Positions 1 through 11,209 of a stretch of 64,000 nt of DNA are shown piece after piece (the first letter of the stretch is position 1; the number at the start of each line of letters is the position of its first letter). Below the pieces are notes generated by a model, which did not search any database, was not told where the DNA came from, and worked only from the letters and a program-made list of their open reading frames with translations. Position numbers and translations under genes: made by a program. This DNA comes from Globodera rostochiensis (lineage: Eukaryota; Nematoda; Chromadorea; Rhabditida; Heteroderidae): contig JAEVLN010000017.1 of assembly GCA_018350325.1 (NCBI GenBank), forward strand, positions 1,140,666 to 1,204,665, read 5' to 3'.

Positions 1-99
1 CGATCGAGAATCTCGATCGTCCTTTCTCTACTAAAGAAGTGCCTAAAACAAAATTCTCAAAAATTACTGGTGATGCAATCGACGTTAAAGACAATGGGG

Positions 100-350
100 A
101 ATATATTTTTGAAATAAAAAAAAAAAAATTTGGTTTCACCTTGTAATCATTACAAAAAAAAATTTTTTTTGATTGCCAGTCCCGGTTTTTCCCGTTTCCC
201 GGTCCCGATCCCGGTTTTTGAAAAGGCAAAATCCCGATCCCGGTCCCGGTTTGAGATGCTGGTCCCGATCCCGATCCCGGCTTTCACGATCCCGGTCAAT
301 CCCGGTCCCGATTTTTCCCAAAAATCCCGGTCCCGACCAACTCTAGGTAA
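100..350. repeat. Dispersed CCCGGTCCCGAT-rich element, copy 1
   Basis: A stretch beginning near CATTACAAAAAAAA and running into GCCAGTCCCGG is followed by about 150 bases built almost only from CCCGGT, CCCGAT and TTTTTCCC words on both strands. The same order of words recurs at 30,735-30,890, including the T/A-rich lead-in and a closing ACTCTAG. It is therefore a dispersed element, not chance low complexity. Nothing in it looks coding. Confidence 0.6.
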
Positions 351-418
351 AAGCATTTATAGGGATTTAGCATTGTTTTTGAATTTGTAAACTAATTCTG
401 TTTTATGTACTTTATCAG

Positions 419-841
419 GTCCGGAAAGTTAAAAAGTTTGGGCCGTTACCTTTTTGTTTTAGACAAAAGCAATTTTGGACGAACTAATAAATTGCTTTAT
501 GCTGATCTTTGGGCGCTATCCGTCCAAGGTCGGAAGCTCAGGCCCGTTTTTCCAATCCACGATGCTTCCTGTGAAGTGAGAATAAATAAAAATAAAGTAT
601 ATATAATACAAATATCTTTAAAAATTTATTAAAGTTAATCGACAGTGTTGGCTCGACGGCATTAATATTGAGTGATCACGAGTCGCCAAATGGGAAACTC
701 TTGAAAGTCCAATTTGGGCCTCGCTTTTCAAGAGCCCCGTACATTGAAGTTTTGATCAGCGAAGACCCAAACAGGAAGTTGGAATGGGTCCAACCAGTTG
801 CAGAGGATTGGTTGCTGGTCTGTTATATTGAATTCATAAAG
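419..841 (+). CDS. Two exons of an unrecognised gene (partial)
   Basis: Two exons share one frame: 419-575 and 635-841, with a 59-base GT-AG intron (CAG before 419, GTGAGA after 575, AAAG before 635, GGTAAAT at 841). The encoded 121 residues run from SGKLKSLGRYLF through LLYADLWALSVQG and LIDSVGSTALIL to WLLVCYIEFIK, rich in alternating hydrophobic residues as in a globular beta-rich domain. No signal peptide, membrane segment or catalytic motif is visible. Exon 1 starts in phase 2 and exon 2 ends in phase 0 at a donor, so both ends are missing. A stretch at about 43-115 (KFSKITGDAIDVKDNGEYIF) may be an earlier exon of the same gene, separated from it by the repeat at 100-350. I do not recognise the family and assign no function. 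Confidence 0.5.
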
Positions 842-1680
842 GTAAATATAAAAATTTAAAGAATGACATTTTGTATAAATTAAAAAATACATCTAATGCC
901 AAAAAAATGTTCAAAAATCCGAATCAGGCAACTTTCGAAATCTTAGTTTCAAAATGAAACATTTCGATAAACGAAGGGGGGGGGGGGTCGAGCCTTCGGG
1001 AATACAATGTTTTAAACACTTCCATTTCAGTACCGCCATTTAAGGGCTTAACCGGGCCCTTCAGTTTTAAGCGCCCGCCAGCCACCCGAGCGCAATATTT
1101 TTTATGGGAACAAATTTCGGCTCTTCAATTTTTTTTTTCGAGATTTTCGATTGAAATCTTGGTCGGTCCTCAAGCCCCTTTCTTACTACAAGCGTATTGA
1201 AGAAATTCACAGGGTTGGGAAGAAGCCAACTAATAAAACGGAAACGAACAATTCAATATTATCGTGAGATCATTCACAACTGAAAAACCCAAACAATCAA
1301 ACTCTGCAATTTTGAAACAACTTCAAAATTCGTAAAGCTCTTCTCGTCTTAAGGAAATTGCTTATTTGTTAGTTTCCGGAAGAAAATGACAAAAATTGAA
1401 AATTCTTCAGAAACACGCAATCTTGTCAATTTCAAAATCTGATTCAAATCAGAAAATGTTATTCATATACAAAAAAACACAAACGTTGTTTTGATAAGAA
1501 ATAATCACAAAAACTATTTTCTAAAACATATTAAAACTCATAATTTCGATAGACATTTTCTTCTTTAATTTCTAGAAATATTCGAAACTCCAATGTTACT
1601 GTAATTTTTTCAGATCTCAATAACTCAAAAACATAATCCAGTTTTTAAACACACAAGTCATTACTAGATTCAACTTCAGG
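842..1680. other. No gene seen
   Basis: AT-rich sequence without an exon I can support. It holds a run of about eleven G near 977 and no obvious inverted repeat. Confidence 0.5.
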
Positions 1681-1841
1681 CCTATTGTATCAGTGAGGAT
1701 GGAACACAGGTGTTAAAATTAACCTTTTCTAAATAATAAATGATTTTAAAATGAGATGAACAAAAGGATACGAAGAGAGGAAAGGAAGGCAGGGGGGTGG
1801 GAGGAGAAGAGACAAACGGGAGTGGAGAGGGAGGGGGGGGC

Positions 1842-3730
1842 ATTGAACCAAAACACAACCAATTTTTTGCATTGAACCAAAACACAACCAATTTTGAATT
1901 AAACCAAAACAAATTTGAACCAAAATACAACCAATTTCAAAACACAACCAATTTTTTGCATTGAACCAAAACACAACCAATTTTTTGCATTAAACCACAA
2001 CAAATTTGAATCAAAACCAACCAATTTTTTGCATTGAACCAAAACACAACCAATTTTTTGCATTAAACCAAAACACAATCAATTTTGCATCGAACCAAAA
2101 CCAACCAATTTTTTGCATTGAACCAAAACACAACCAATTTTAAATTAAACCAAAACAAATTTGAACCAAAATACAACCAATTTCAAAACAAAACCAATTT
2201 TTTGCATTGAACCAAAACACAACCAATTTTGCATTGAACCAAAACCAACCAATTTTTTGCATTGAACCAAAACACAACCAATTTTGCATTAAACCACAAC
2301 AAATTTGAACCAAAACACAACCAATTTTGCATTAAACCACAACAAATTTGAATCAAAACCAACCAATTTTTTGCATTGAACCAAAACACAACCAATTTTT
2401 TGCATTAAACCAAAACACAATCAATTTTGCATCGAACCAAAACCAACCAATTTTTTGCATTGAACCAAAACACAACCAATTTTAAATTAAACCAAAACAA
2501 ATTTGAACCAAAATACAACCAATTTTGCATTAAACCACAACAAATTTGAATAAAAACCAACCAATTTTTTGCATTGAACCAAAACCAACCAATTTTTTAC
2601 ATTAAACCAAAACACAATCAATTTTGCATCGAACCAAAACCAACCAATTTTTTGCATTGAACCAAAACACAACCAATTTTAAATTAAACCAAAACAAATT
2701 TGAACCAAAATACAACCAATTTTGCATTAAACCACAACAAATTTGAATAAAAACCAACCAATTTTTTGCATTGAACCAAAACCAACCAATTTTTTGCATT
2801 GAACCAAAATGGTTTTGGTTCAAATTTGTTGTGGTTTAATGCAAAATTGGTTGTATTTTGGTTCAAATTTGTTTTGGTTTAATTCAAAATTGGTTGTGTT
2901 TTGGTTCAATGCAAAAAATTGTTTGTGTTTTGGTTTAATGCAAAAAATTGATTGTGTTTTGGTTTAATGCAAAATTGGTTGTATTTTGGTTCAAATTTGT
3001 TTTGGTTTAATTCAAAATTGGTTGTGTTTTGGTTCAATGCAAAAAATTGGTTGGTTTTGGTTCAATGCAAAATTGATTGTGGTTTGCAATCCAAAATTGC
3101 TTCTAAAATTGTTTGTGTTTTGGTTTAATGCAAAAAATTGGTTGTGCTTTGGTTTAATGCAAAAAATTGATTGTGTTTTGGTTTAATGCAAAAAATTGAT
3201 TGTGTTTTGGTTCAATGCAAAAAATCGATTGTGTTTTGGTTCAATGCAAAAAATTGGTTGTGTTTTGGTTCAATGCAAAAAATGGTTGTGCTTTGGTTTA
3301 ATGAAAAAAATTGATTGTGTTTTGGTTCAATGCAAAATTGGTTGTATTTTGGTTCAAATTTGTTTTGGTTTAATGCAAAATTGGTTGTGTTTTGGTTTAA
3401 TGCAAAAAATTGTTGTGTTTTGGTTTAATGCAAAAAATTGATTGTGTTTTGGTTTAATGCAAAAAATTGATTGTGTTTTGGTTCAATGCAAAAAATCGAT
3501 TGTGTTTTGGTTCAATGCAAAAAATTGGTTGTGTTTTGGTTCAATGCAAAAAATGGTTGTGCTTTGGTTTCATGAAAAAAATTGATTGTGTTTTGGTTCA
3601 ATGCAAAATTGGTTGTATTTTGGTTCAAATTTGTTTTGGTTTAATGCAACATTGGTTGTGTTTTGGTTTAATGCAAAAAATTGTTTGTGTTTTGGTTTAA
3701 TGCAAAAAATTGGTTGTGCTTTGGTTTATT
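1842..3730. repeat. Inverted array of a short AAYCAAAACACAACC repeat
   Basis: About 1.9 kb consists of one short unit (TTGAACCAAAACACAACC, then AATTTTTTGCA) repeated dozens of times with variants in which TTTTTTGCA becomes TTTTGCA or TTTGAA. From about 1,842 to 2,808 the unit reads on one strand. At 2,809-2,820 (CCAAAATGGTTTTGG) it flips, and the rest reads as the reverse complement. The whole is one imperfect palindrome of two tandem arrays. Apparent open frames in it only reflect the repeat (WFNAKNWL-like peptides). Confidence 0.9.
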
Positions 3731-3827
3731 TTTGAATCCCGATTTTCCAAAAGCGGTGAAGCTTTCGAATTGCAACCAAATACGACAAATTTTGACAAAT
3801 CGTTCCCTCTAATGTTGGCAAATGGGG

Positions 3828-3925
3828 TTTTTCGGTATTCGGTACGGTATTTCGGTAAAATACCGATACCGAAAAATGCGGTCCAAAAAATTCGGTATAC
3901 CAACCGGTTTTCGGTTTTTTTGGAC
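3828..3925. repeat. CGGTAT/ATACCG self-complementary island
   Basis: About 100 bases of TTCGGTATTCGGTACGG-type sequence in which short words and their complements alternate. It resembles the interior of the element at 25,405-25,578. No flanking duplication was found here. Confidence 0.5.
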
Positions 3926-4387
3926 ATTTTGAATTCAATTTAAAATGAACAGCAATTTTATTCAATACTTGTTCATTATGGGCAATGTTTCGTTCAGAAA
4001 AATAAGCATTTCAGCAGGGATTCCGGGTTTATTTCAACTGAATTTGAAGAGAAAAATTTTCGATTAAATCCCAAAAGGGTCTCCCCTTTGGGAAAATTTA
4101 ACTAACAAAAAATGGATACTCCTTTTTAAATTTTTAAAATGCAGAAGCCATCTCGAGAAGTAAAAATGATTAATTTTTCTGCATTTTTAAACTTTATTTC
4201 ATTTAATCTCAACTTTACGTTGAAATTTGCTAAAAATTTACCCTTGCTGAGCAAAAATTAATTCCAAAAATTTGTAAATACTGTGCCATCTGAAATGTTT
4301 TTGTTTTTAAAATTTTTAGAAATTATTTCTCCAACATGAATGCTTATAGAAATTGAACACATAACTTTCACCAGTGCGAATCCGAAC

Positions 4388-4474
4388 AAGGGTTGGTCCC
4401 CGACCCCTCGGGAGTGGGAAAGTCGGGGTCGGGGACGACCCCTTTTTTGGGCTCGGGGTCGGGGACCAACCCTA
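4388..4474. mobile_element. hAT-like MITE with 8-bp target duplication
   Basis: An 87-base element bounded by inverted ends AAGGGTTGGTCCCCGACCCC and its complement ending AACCCTA. It is flanked on both sides by the exact 8-mer ATCCGAAC (4380-4387 and 4475-4482). The interior is made of GGGGTCGGGG and CCCCGACC words. Ends of the TAGGG type and 8-bp duplications are the hallmarks of hAT transposons; no transposase is present, so it is non-autonomous. Confidence 0.8.
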
Positions 4475-4856
4475 ATCCGAACACCAATCTGTACCGAATG
4501 CATTTTTATTTTTTTGGCGGCACCTATCTGCATCGCCAAGCCCCGCATCTTAAAACAAACAATTCTACCAAAAATGTTTAAATCCACATAAACAACCAAT
4601 TTTACCGACCATATCCAGAAAGGTTAACACTTGTTTCATCGATTTCCCGCTCCGGTTTTTCCCAAAAACACCGGTCGCGACCTATTTGATAGCAAAACCT
4701 TAGTCATTTTCTTTCAAACATTTTGAAAAAAATTTTGTTAATTCATAAATTGGTCTTTGCCCATGGCAAAATTTTTGATCATTTGAATGCCTCGATGAAT
4801 TTGATCGTTCGTCGGCTTCACAAATGCTTTTTTGGCCTTTAATTTGACAAATCTAC

Positions 4857-4930
4857 GTTCATTCATTCCCCCCGCGGGCGTAAATGAATAATCAAAGGAG
4901 TGGCCGAGAATGGCCTATAAAAGGGCCTTA
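4857..4930 (+). promoter_or_regulatory. Conserved promoter block of the MQHFAKL genes
   Basis: A CCCCGCGGGCG core sits between TTCATTCATT and the complementary-looking AAATGAATAATC (about 4857-4893). About 25 bases later comes the TATA box in GGCCTATAAAAGGGCC (4915-4927). The same pair of blocks, at the same spacing, precedes the copies at 8,852 (minus), 11,542 (minus) and 59,602. A diverged form precedes the copy at 6,788. Confidence 0.7.
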
Positions 4931-4990
4931 AACAATTGGGAGACACTCACAATCCTCTAACAATCGGCCTAAACTCCCCAAAAACTCAAA

Positions 4991-5318
4991 ATGCAACACT
5001 TTGCCAAGCTTCCGCTGGTTCTGCTTCTGCTCCTTCTGGTAATAATAAAAGTTTAATGGCCAATTAACAAACGACGTTTGGCCTTCAGGTGTCATTTGTC
5101 GCTTCTGTGCCGCTGAATGAAGCTGAAGTTCAGGTGAAAGCAATCGATGAACTCGTCGATAATTACGTATATTACGCTTTAAGCGCGTTAAACGACAAGG
5201 CGGTCAGGCAACTGGCATAATTAACATCAACCAACCGCCTCGATGGAACGGTCGCAATTGGGTGGATGGAACTGGACGTATTGTCAACATCAACAACCCC
5301 GGCGGCCGAGGAAAGTGA
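4991..5318 (+). CDS. Small secreted protein, MQHFAKL family, RVKR type without cysteine
   Basis: Three phase-0 exons (4991-5038, 5089-5133, 5184-5318) encode about 75 residues. Exon 1 is the start of a signal peptide (MQHFAKLPLVLLLLLL). Exon 2 finishes it and adds a short spacer (VSFVASVPLNEAEVQ). Exon 3 opens with RVKRQ, a furin-like cleavage site, so the mature product would be the roughly 40 residues that follow: Gly/Asn-rich, with PPRWNGRNWV and IVNINNPGG and no cysteine. The start follows a TATA box by about 70 bases. The copy at 11,210-11,542 is nearly identical but on the other strand. No known family was recognised; a secreted peptide, effector or defence peptide are all possible. Confidence 0.8.
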
Positions 5319-5519
5319 GCTGAAGCTGAACAGGAAGTGGATGAACGCGTCGATGTCGTTGAATATGGAAAGAAAGAACGGAATAACTAAAAACAGTGCA
5401 TTTCTTACTGCTAAAAGAAGATTGTTGCAATTATCGTCTAAAATTAAGTGGAAGCCAAAAAGATAAATTTGAGCACATTTACTCGGGCGACTTGAGTTGA
5501 AATTAAACCAAACTCGTTA

Positions 5520-6610
5520 AAAATGAAATGTCTTTTTTCGAAACGATTTAATAAAAATAAGAAAAAATAACCACATTTGTTAGTAATTTGTGTGATCTGA
5601 TATTGATAAGATTTGGGTATATTAATAGGATATAAATAAGAGTAAAAATACGTATTAAGTTTTAAATATCTAGAGAAATGGACCTCAAGCCTCCAAAAAT
5701 TTTACAAATATTTCTTCGAAAATTTCCTCAGGGCACGCACGCCCTCGGGATTGTAATGAAAAAATATGTTTGAATAACAAAAAATTGTTAAAAATCTTAA
5801 AATATATTTAAAAAACAGCAAATCTGAAACAAATGAATTGAAAAATGAATTGTAAAGATTTGAGTTTTCTTTGTGTATGAAGTTTGTTTGGCGTGTTGCC
5901 AGTTGTCCTGGTTTTATGGCTAGAGATTTTCCATAAAATTCGAATCGAATCTTTCAAAACAAACTTTTGAAGGAAGATGTCTTTATTTCAAAAATTTCAA
6001 TTATTAAATTAACTCTATTGAAAATACCCCATTTTCCCGTCGTCTGTTTTTTACTCTCGTAAAATATGGGTGAAGTGAACGGCGATTTGTTGGATTTTAA
6101 GCAAAAAAAGTCTGAGCCCACCACGACCGAATATTTCAAATCCCACCTATTAAAAACAACCAAAAAAGCTAATCACTTTCCAACAATGAATGATGCGGTA
6201 AACGAATGATATACGAAAAATGGTTTCTGAACCCATATAAAGTAGAAATTCTAGGATTTTTTAATCCTTCGATGCGGATTTTAAAAATTTTGAGATCCGA
6301 GCCCTGGCTTTCATCGACCATCCTTCCGCAAGATCAATTTGAGTTTGTTAAAAATTTTTGTTTATTAATTTTTCGAATTTTTTTCCTACTTTATTTTGTT
6401 CTAAGTTTTCTCAAAGCCAACATATTGTAATAAAATATTTTTGATACCATTCAAAAGCGTACATTGTCAAGCAAAAGCTAAACGCTCTAACAAACTACAA
6501 AAAGGTTCTGGGCCCGAAAGGCTTTATTCTTCTGGCCATAACTACAGTTCGACATCACGTTGGCCTTTTCTGAAACAATTTTTGGCCAATTTTTGCCGAA
6601 TCACAGCACA
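5520..6610. other. No gene seen
   Basis: AT-rich spacer between two MQHFAKL genes. The part just after 5,318 resembles the 3' flank of the copies at 11,210 (minus) and 60,012 (plus), for example GATGAACGCGTCGATGTCG. No other exon or structured repeat was supported. Confidence 0.4.
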
Positions 6611-6787
6611 AGCAATCAATCCACGTTTATTCCTCCCCCTCGGGGGGTATGAACATAATTTTAAATGTGTCATTTGAATGAATGTTCCTTCTATACATAA
6701 AAGGGTCAACAAACAATTTGGACACTCACATTCTATTCTTTGTGCTAAAACAGCTTCTAATCTATTCACAACAATTTCGAGCACAAA

Positions 6788-7119
6788 ATGCAACACTTTG
6801 CAAAGCTTTCAGCGGTTTTCCTTTTGCTCCTTTTGGTCAGTTTTTAAAATAGTAAATAAAATTTCGGTGACTGGACGACTAACAAACATTTGGCATGGCA
6901 TACTTTTAGGTGCCATTTGCCTCGTCCGTACCCCAAAGTGATGATGGAGTTTCGGTGAACGAAGCCAACATTGGTGTCAATCAAGGACAAGTCATTTATG
7001 GGAAATAAATTTATTTGAATTATTTTACGTTTAAGGCATGCCAAATGATCCGTGGAGTCTGGCATTGTACGATGCCTTCCAACCCCAATCCCGCAATTCA
7101 AAACATAGGAGGGGCATGA
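6788..7119 (+). CDS. Small secreted protein, MQHFAKL family, C-x8-C type
   Basis: Three phase-0 exons (6788-6835, 6910-6990, 7036-7119) encode about 70 residues. The signal exon is MQHFAKLSAVFLLLLL. Exon 2 continues VPFASSVP and a spacer ending NEANIGVNQGQ, without the RVKR site found in the other members. Exon 3 begins ACQMIRGVWHC, two cysteines eight residues apart, and ends NPAIQNIGGA. The C-x8-C module aligns with the last exons of the copies at 8,369 and 59,602. Upstream lie a diverged CCCTCGGGGGG block near 6,640 and a TATA-like CTATACATAAAAGGG at 6691-6705. It is the most diverged member of the family here. Confidence 0.7.
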
Positions 7120-7239
7120 TGAATGAGCACATTGGACGACGCTTACAAGAAGAAAACAAGAAGGGAATTAACACATTTAATTCTTTTAAAAATGTAAGAT
7201 TTGTTACAAAAAATGCATATCTAAACCGATAAATAAAGT

Positions 7240-8360
7240 GAGAGCAAAAAAAAAACTCAGAAAAATTTCATCAGCCAGCCCCCAGACTCAAAACCATTTT
7301 ATAGCTTTTCTCAAGTGTTGAAAACGAATATATTTCCGCGGAGCGGGCGCGCGTTATTCTAATCCAGCTTTGGTGTTAATTAAAAGTCGTTTTTTCTTTA
7401 ATTTTTAGAAATTCAACCGATTCAAAATCCGCTTTAAATTTTCTAATTTTATTTTTCTATTGATGAATTTGTAAGTCCATCAAATAACATATTTTTCAGA
7501 CAATTTTTATGTAGAATAAAAATATTTTCCAGAAATTTTAACCAAAAGGGCCTCCTCTCCGCTTATGCTTTTTTCAAAATTTAAACCGGTTCAAAAACCG
7601 GTTTAAATGCTTGTCCTAATAAAATTTTTGATGTTTTATCGTTTTAGCACCTAATGAACCCTATCAAAGTCATTTTGGTTGAATTCAAGTTTGGCCGCTC
7701 AGATGCAACCTTTTTTATTTTATTAAATTATATGACAAAGTTTTTATAATTTTTGATTATTTTTAAACTTTCTCAAAAATTTCACAACCCTTCGCCAATT
7801 TTTGTACGTCATTGAGACGCAAAATTTATATGTATTAAATTTGGATTCTTGAATTGAATTTGTATGGAAAAGGTCCCAGCCAGCTGGTTGGACGGTCAGA
7901 ATGCCTCAAAGGCGGTGGGACATAAAAAGACTTGGAACGTCCCGGTAGCTTAGACGGAAAGATTCAGACAAACCAAACCCGCATATGTCTAAAAAGATTT
8001 TTCAAAAATTTATAATAAAACAAAAAGACTAATTTAATTTTTTTTTAAAGCGGATATTTTTACCATTGATGCAAGTCATCTTCTAAGTCAACAAAACAAA
8101 TTATTATGTTTTCGGCGTGTTTTTACTGCTTCCGTCAGGAAATATCACCGTTCTTCCAGTTGAAGATCATTGTGCCATGTTCCGGGCTCTATCCGACACC
8201 CCCCCCCCCCCCCTCCTCGGCTCTTAACAAAACGTTTGAATTAAGATTTATATTTGCAAAAGTATATAATTGGAACAGCATGATGTGTTTTAGCCAATCA
8301 TTTTGTCGTTTAATTCATCTGAAAACAACGCCATGATGCGTTCAGTCCACTCTTCTTCCG
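7240..8360. other. Spacer with a dispersed repeat
   Basis: No exon is supported. The segment about 7,540-7,680 (TTTTAACCAAAAGGGCC, then AAAAACCGGTTTAAATGC, then CACCTAATGAACCCT) recurs in diverged form at about 16,290-16,440, so it is a dispersed repeat. A run of twelve C lies near 8,200. Confidence 0.5.
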
Positions 8361-8368
8361 CCATCCGT

Positions 8369-8852
8369 TCAGCCTTGGTTGACTTGCCCATTATTAGTGC
8401 CAATGTTCGCTATGTTTATGCAAATGAAAGTGTTTCCAGTCCATCGACAACTCTTAAACGGGAAAATTATTCTTTGAATTGGTCATCGGCACTTTTCTTT
8501 TTCAGTCAAACTCACCCATCCGGGAGAACAGCCGGAGCCGCCGCTGCAAGTGCCGCCGTAGCCTCCGCCGCCGCCGCCCATGCCGCCGCCACCTCCAAAG
8601 AAGCCGCCGTGGCCGCCGTATCCTCGTTTCACGCGCTAAAACGAATTTAAATAATATTTTTTAATCATTTCGTAATTAAAAAAGAGACTTCAGACAGTCC
8701 GTCCGCCGATGCTTCCATTTCATTGGCCAAAGGCACAGAAGAGACAAACGACACCTGAAGGCAAAACGTCGTTTGTTAATTGGCCATTAAACTTTTATTA
8801 TTACCAGAAGGAGCAGAAGCAGAACCAGCGGAAGCTTGGCAAAGTGTTGCAT
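8369..8852 (-). CDS. Small secreted glycine-rich protein, MQHFAKL family, four cysteines
   Basis: Four phase-0 exons on the minus strand (8805-8852, 8689-8754, 8516-8635, 8369-8452) encode about 105 residues. The signal exon is identical in protein to that of the copy at 4,991. Exon 2 gives VSFVSSVPLANEMEASADG. Exon 3 opens RVKRGYGGHGGFFGGGGG, a cleavage site followed by a Gly/Tyr/His-rich stretch, and closes TCSGGSGCSPGW. Exon 4 gives SCRWTGNTFIC (again C-x8-C) and a tail with NIGTNNGQVNQG. The mature peptide would combine a glycine-rich arm, as in some nematode antimicrobial peptides, with a possible two-disulfide knot. The promoter block and TATA box lie at 8,917-8,990. Confidence 0.75.
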
Positions 8853-8916
8853 TTTGAGTTTTTGGGGAGTTTAGGCCGATTGTTAGAGGATTGTGAGTGT
8901 CCCCCAATTGTTTGGA

Positions 8917-8990
8917 GGCCCTTTTATAGGCCATTCTCGGCCTCTCAGTTTTGATTATTCATTTACGCCCGCGGGGGGAATGAATGAACG
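8917..8990 (-). promoter_or_regulatory. Conserved promoter block, minus-strand copy
   Basis: TATA box (GGCCTATAAAAGGGCC on the minus strand, about 8917-8930) and the CCCCGCGGGCG block flanked by ATTCATT/AATGAAT (about 8953-8989). Spacing matches the block at 4,857. Confidence 0.65.
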
Positions 8991-9320
8991 TGGATTTGTC
9001 GAATTAAAGACCGAAAATTGGCCACAAAACGGACTCAGAAAAGGCCATCTGAGACAAAGAGCATTTGTGAAGTCGACGAACGATCACTTAATGGAAGCAA
9101 ACGAATGATCAACAAAATTTTCTTTAAGGCAAAACCATTTTTATGAATTATTTTCTTCAAAATGTCAAAATGTTTGAAAGAAATGACTAAAGTATAATCC
9201 TTTCCGGATATGGCCCAATAGTTTATTCTACAGAGGGGCTGGTTAAAGAATTTATCGACGATAGTGAACAAAGAAAGATGCTTAAATCGAGTCAATTGGA
9301 ATTTAGAGATGTATAAATAA

Positions 9321-9388
9321 TAGGGATGCTCGGGAATTAAAATTTACCGAGAATCGAGAACCAAGACCGAGACTCTCGAGCATCCCTA
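9321..9388. mobile_element. hAT-like MITE with 8-bp target duplication
   Basis: A 68-base element begins TAGGGATGCTCGGG and ends CGAGCATCCCTA. It is flanked by exact 8-mers ATAAATAA (9313-9320 and 9389-9396). The interior is made of CGAGAA, GAGACC and CTCTCGAG words. Confidence 0.85.
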
Positions 9389-9769
9389 ATAAATAACATG
9401 TACCTATCAATCATATTCTGTCTGCCTTAATTAAAAAATTTTATCGCCTATATAAAAAGTTAAAAATTAACATATTTTTAATTTGATGCATTTATTCTTC
9501 CTTTTCTATAGGCGATTAAAGATTTTACCATACGGCAATTATTGTTTCTAAACATGCTTCTTGTGCTCCTTTCTTACCCCTACCAAATTTAGTGGATTTA
9601 AGAATTTAGGAAAATTTGGTTTGAGATTTTGACAATCACTCGAGAATTAGCATATCAATTAAAAAACGGCTTTAACAAGAACGGAGGACGATTCGTTTTT
9701 GACCCGATTCGTTTTTTTAGGGACGATTCGTTTTTCGGTAAGAAAAAAGCATTTATGAGCGGAATTTGA

Positions 9770-10125
9770 AAGTTTTATGCAATTTTTTAAGTGTATTAAG
9801 GGGTTATTGAGGTAGCTGATCACGAATATGACGTCAGATTTATCATAAGACATTCGGGGGCGTAGAATCCGAATCCAACTCTCTTGTTGTTTTCCATCAA
9901 TTTTGTACCTATATAAATGCCAGATTCGGATTCTACGCCCCCCCCCCCCCCGAATACCCCTAAAAACAGCTTTTTCTCAACTTTGAAAAAAAAAGAATTT
10001 TTAATTTTTTATAAAAACATAGATTCGAAATCATAGATTAGATGATGTCTTATGATAAATCTGATGTCATATTCGTGATCAGCTACCTCAATAACCCCTA
10101 AATACATTTAAAGAATTGCATAAAA
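9770..10125. mobile_element. Long hairpin element, family of three, copy 1
   Basis: The arm GGGGTTATTGAGGTAGCTGA, then TCACGAATATGACGTCAG, TTATCATAAGAC and GGGGCGTAGAATCCGAATCC, returns in reverse complement at about 9,920-10,105. Related hairpins lie at 14,395-14,745 and 17,960-18,485. There is no coding capacity. Confidence 0.7.
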
Positions 10126-10382
10126 CCTTCAAATACCGCTCATTAAATGCTTTTTGTTACTAGCGAGTTGAATCAGAAAAAACGAGTTGATATTTTACCC
10201 TGAAAAGAAGCGTCGCATGTAGCGTATGTATGTTAATCGTATCGGCGGGTCTGTGTTATTTTTTACTGAAGAAAATTACTCAAAATGCTTTTTATCGATA
10301 CGATTTCATTATTTAATGTTTCCTATCCTATGACCGTTTTTTGCAAGATTTGGTGTGGGTGCTTCCAAATCGGGGTCAACCC

Positions 10383-10660
10383 ATCTCATCAACACCCAAC
10401 TCATCAACAATCAAGATCGGACAATAACTTGTTTAAGTTAAAGTCAAAAAGTTATGGCCTTAAAACCCCCAAAAATCGGAATTTTTAAACTTTCTCAAGT
10501 TTTAAGGCCATAACTTTTTTGCGAATTGTCCAATCGCAATGCTTTAACTTAATGTTAGATTCAACTCTTCGAGCTCTTTCGATTGCCGTTAAGATTTTTT
10601 AAATCGGTTAAGACAAGTTAGTGCCCAATCTTGATTGGTGATGAGTTGGGAGAGACCCTT
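10383..10660. mobile_element. Inverted-repeat element
   Basis: The ends CAACTCATCAACAATCAAGA and TCTTGATTGGTGATGAGTTG are inverse complements about 260 bases apart. Inside, AAGTTATGGCCTTAAAAC also has a complementary partner. It is probably a MITE; no target duplication was confirmed. Confidence 0.55.
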
Positions 10661-11209
10661 CCAAATCAAAAACACTTCTCAAGGTTTGTTTTGGGGCTGA
10701 AACCGAATTTCCAATTAAGAATTTTATGCGGCAAATGCTTTAACTGGGTTTTGAGCCGGTTTACGTAAGCTTTGAAAATCTTCAAACTGCTTTAGCCCCA
10801 AACGCTTCTACAGGCAAACCGGTTATTGAAGTGATTCAGAATACAAATAAAAATTGCATTAAATTACATAAATCATGTCTGTCAGATATAAACATAATAT
10901 TAAATTATTGCATAAAAACAAATTCCATGCTTTTTACGCAGCTGGCAGGTGCTTTTGAGTTTGTTTTGAAAGCTTTGATTTCGTTCAAAATTTTATGAAA
11001 ATTCTCTACCCATCGGGCAATAGACAGCACTGCTAAACAAAAATCTTGTAAAATTTCATCAAAAATTTGCTCAACTTCTTTTTTTTTCTCATTTTGCTTT
11101 TACTTTATTTTTAGACAATAATTGGAACATTTTTCACAATTTCAGCAGTAAGAAATGCGTTCGTTGATTTTTAGTCATTCCGTTCTTTTTCCTCCGTTTC
11201 CGCTTCAGC

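Noticed and set aside
1682..3700. Many WFNAKNWLVLVQCK-type frames
   Set aside because: Translations of the inverted AAYCAAAACACAACC array; no start context, no complexity.
4700..4990. Known dorsal-gland promoter box (ATGCCA) before the MQHFAKL genes
   Set aside because: No cluster of the motif is seen in the conserved promoter block; the shared element is a different sequence.
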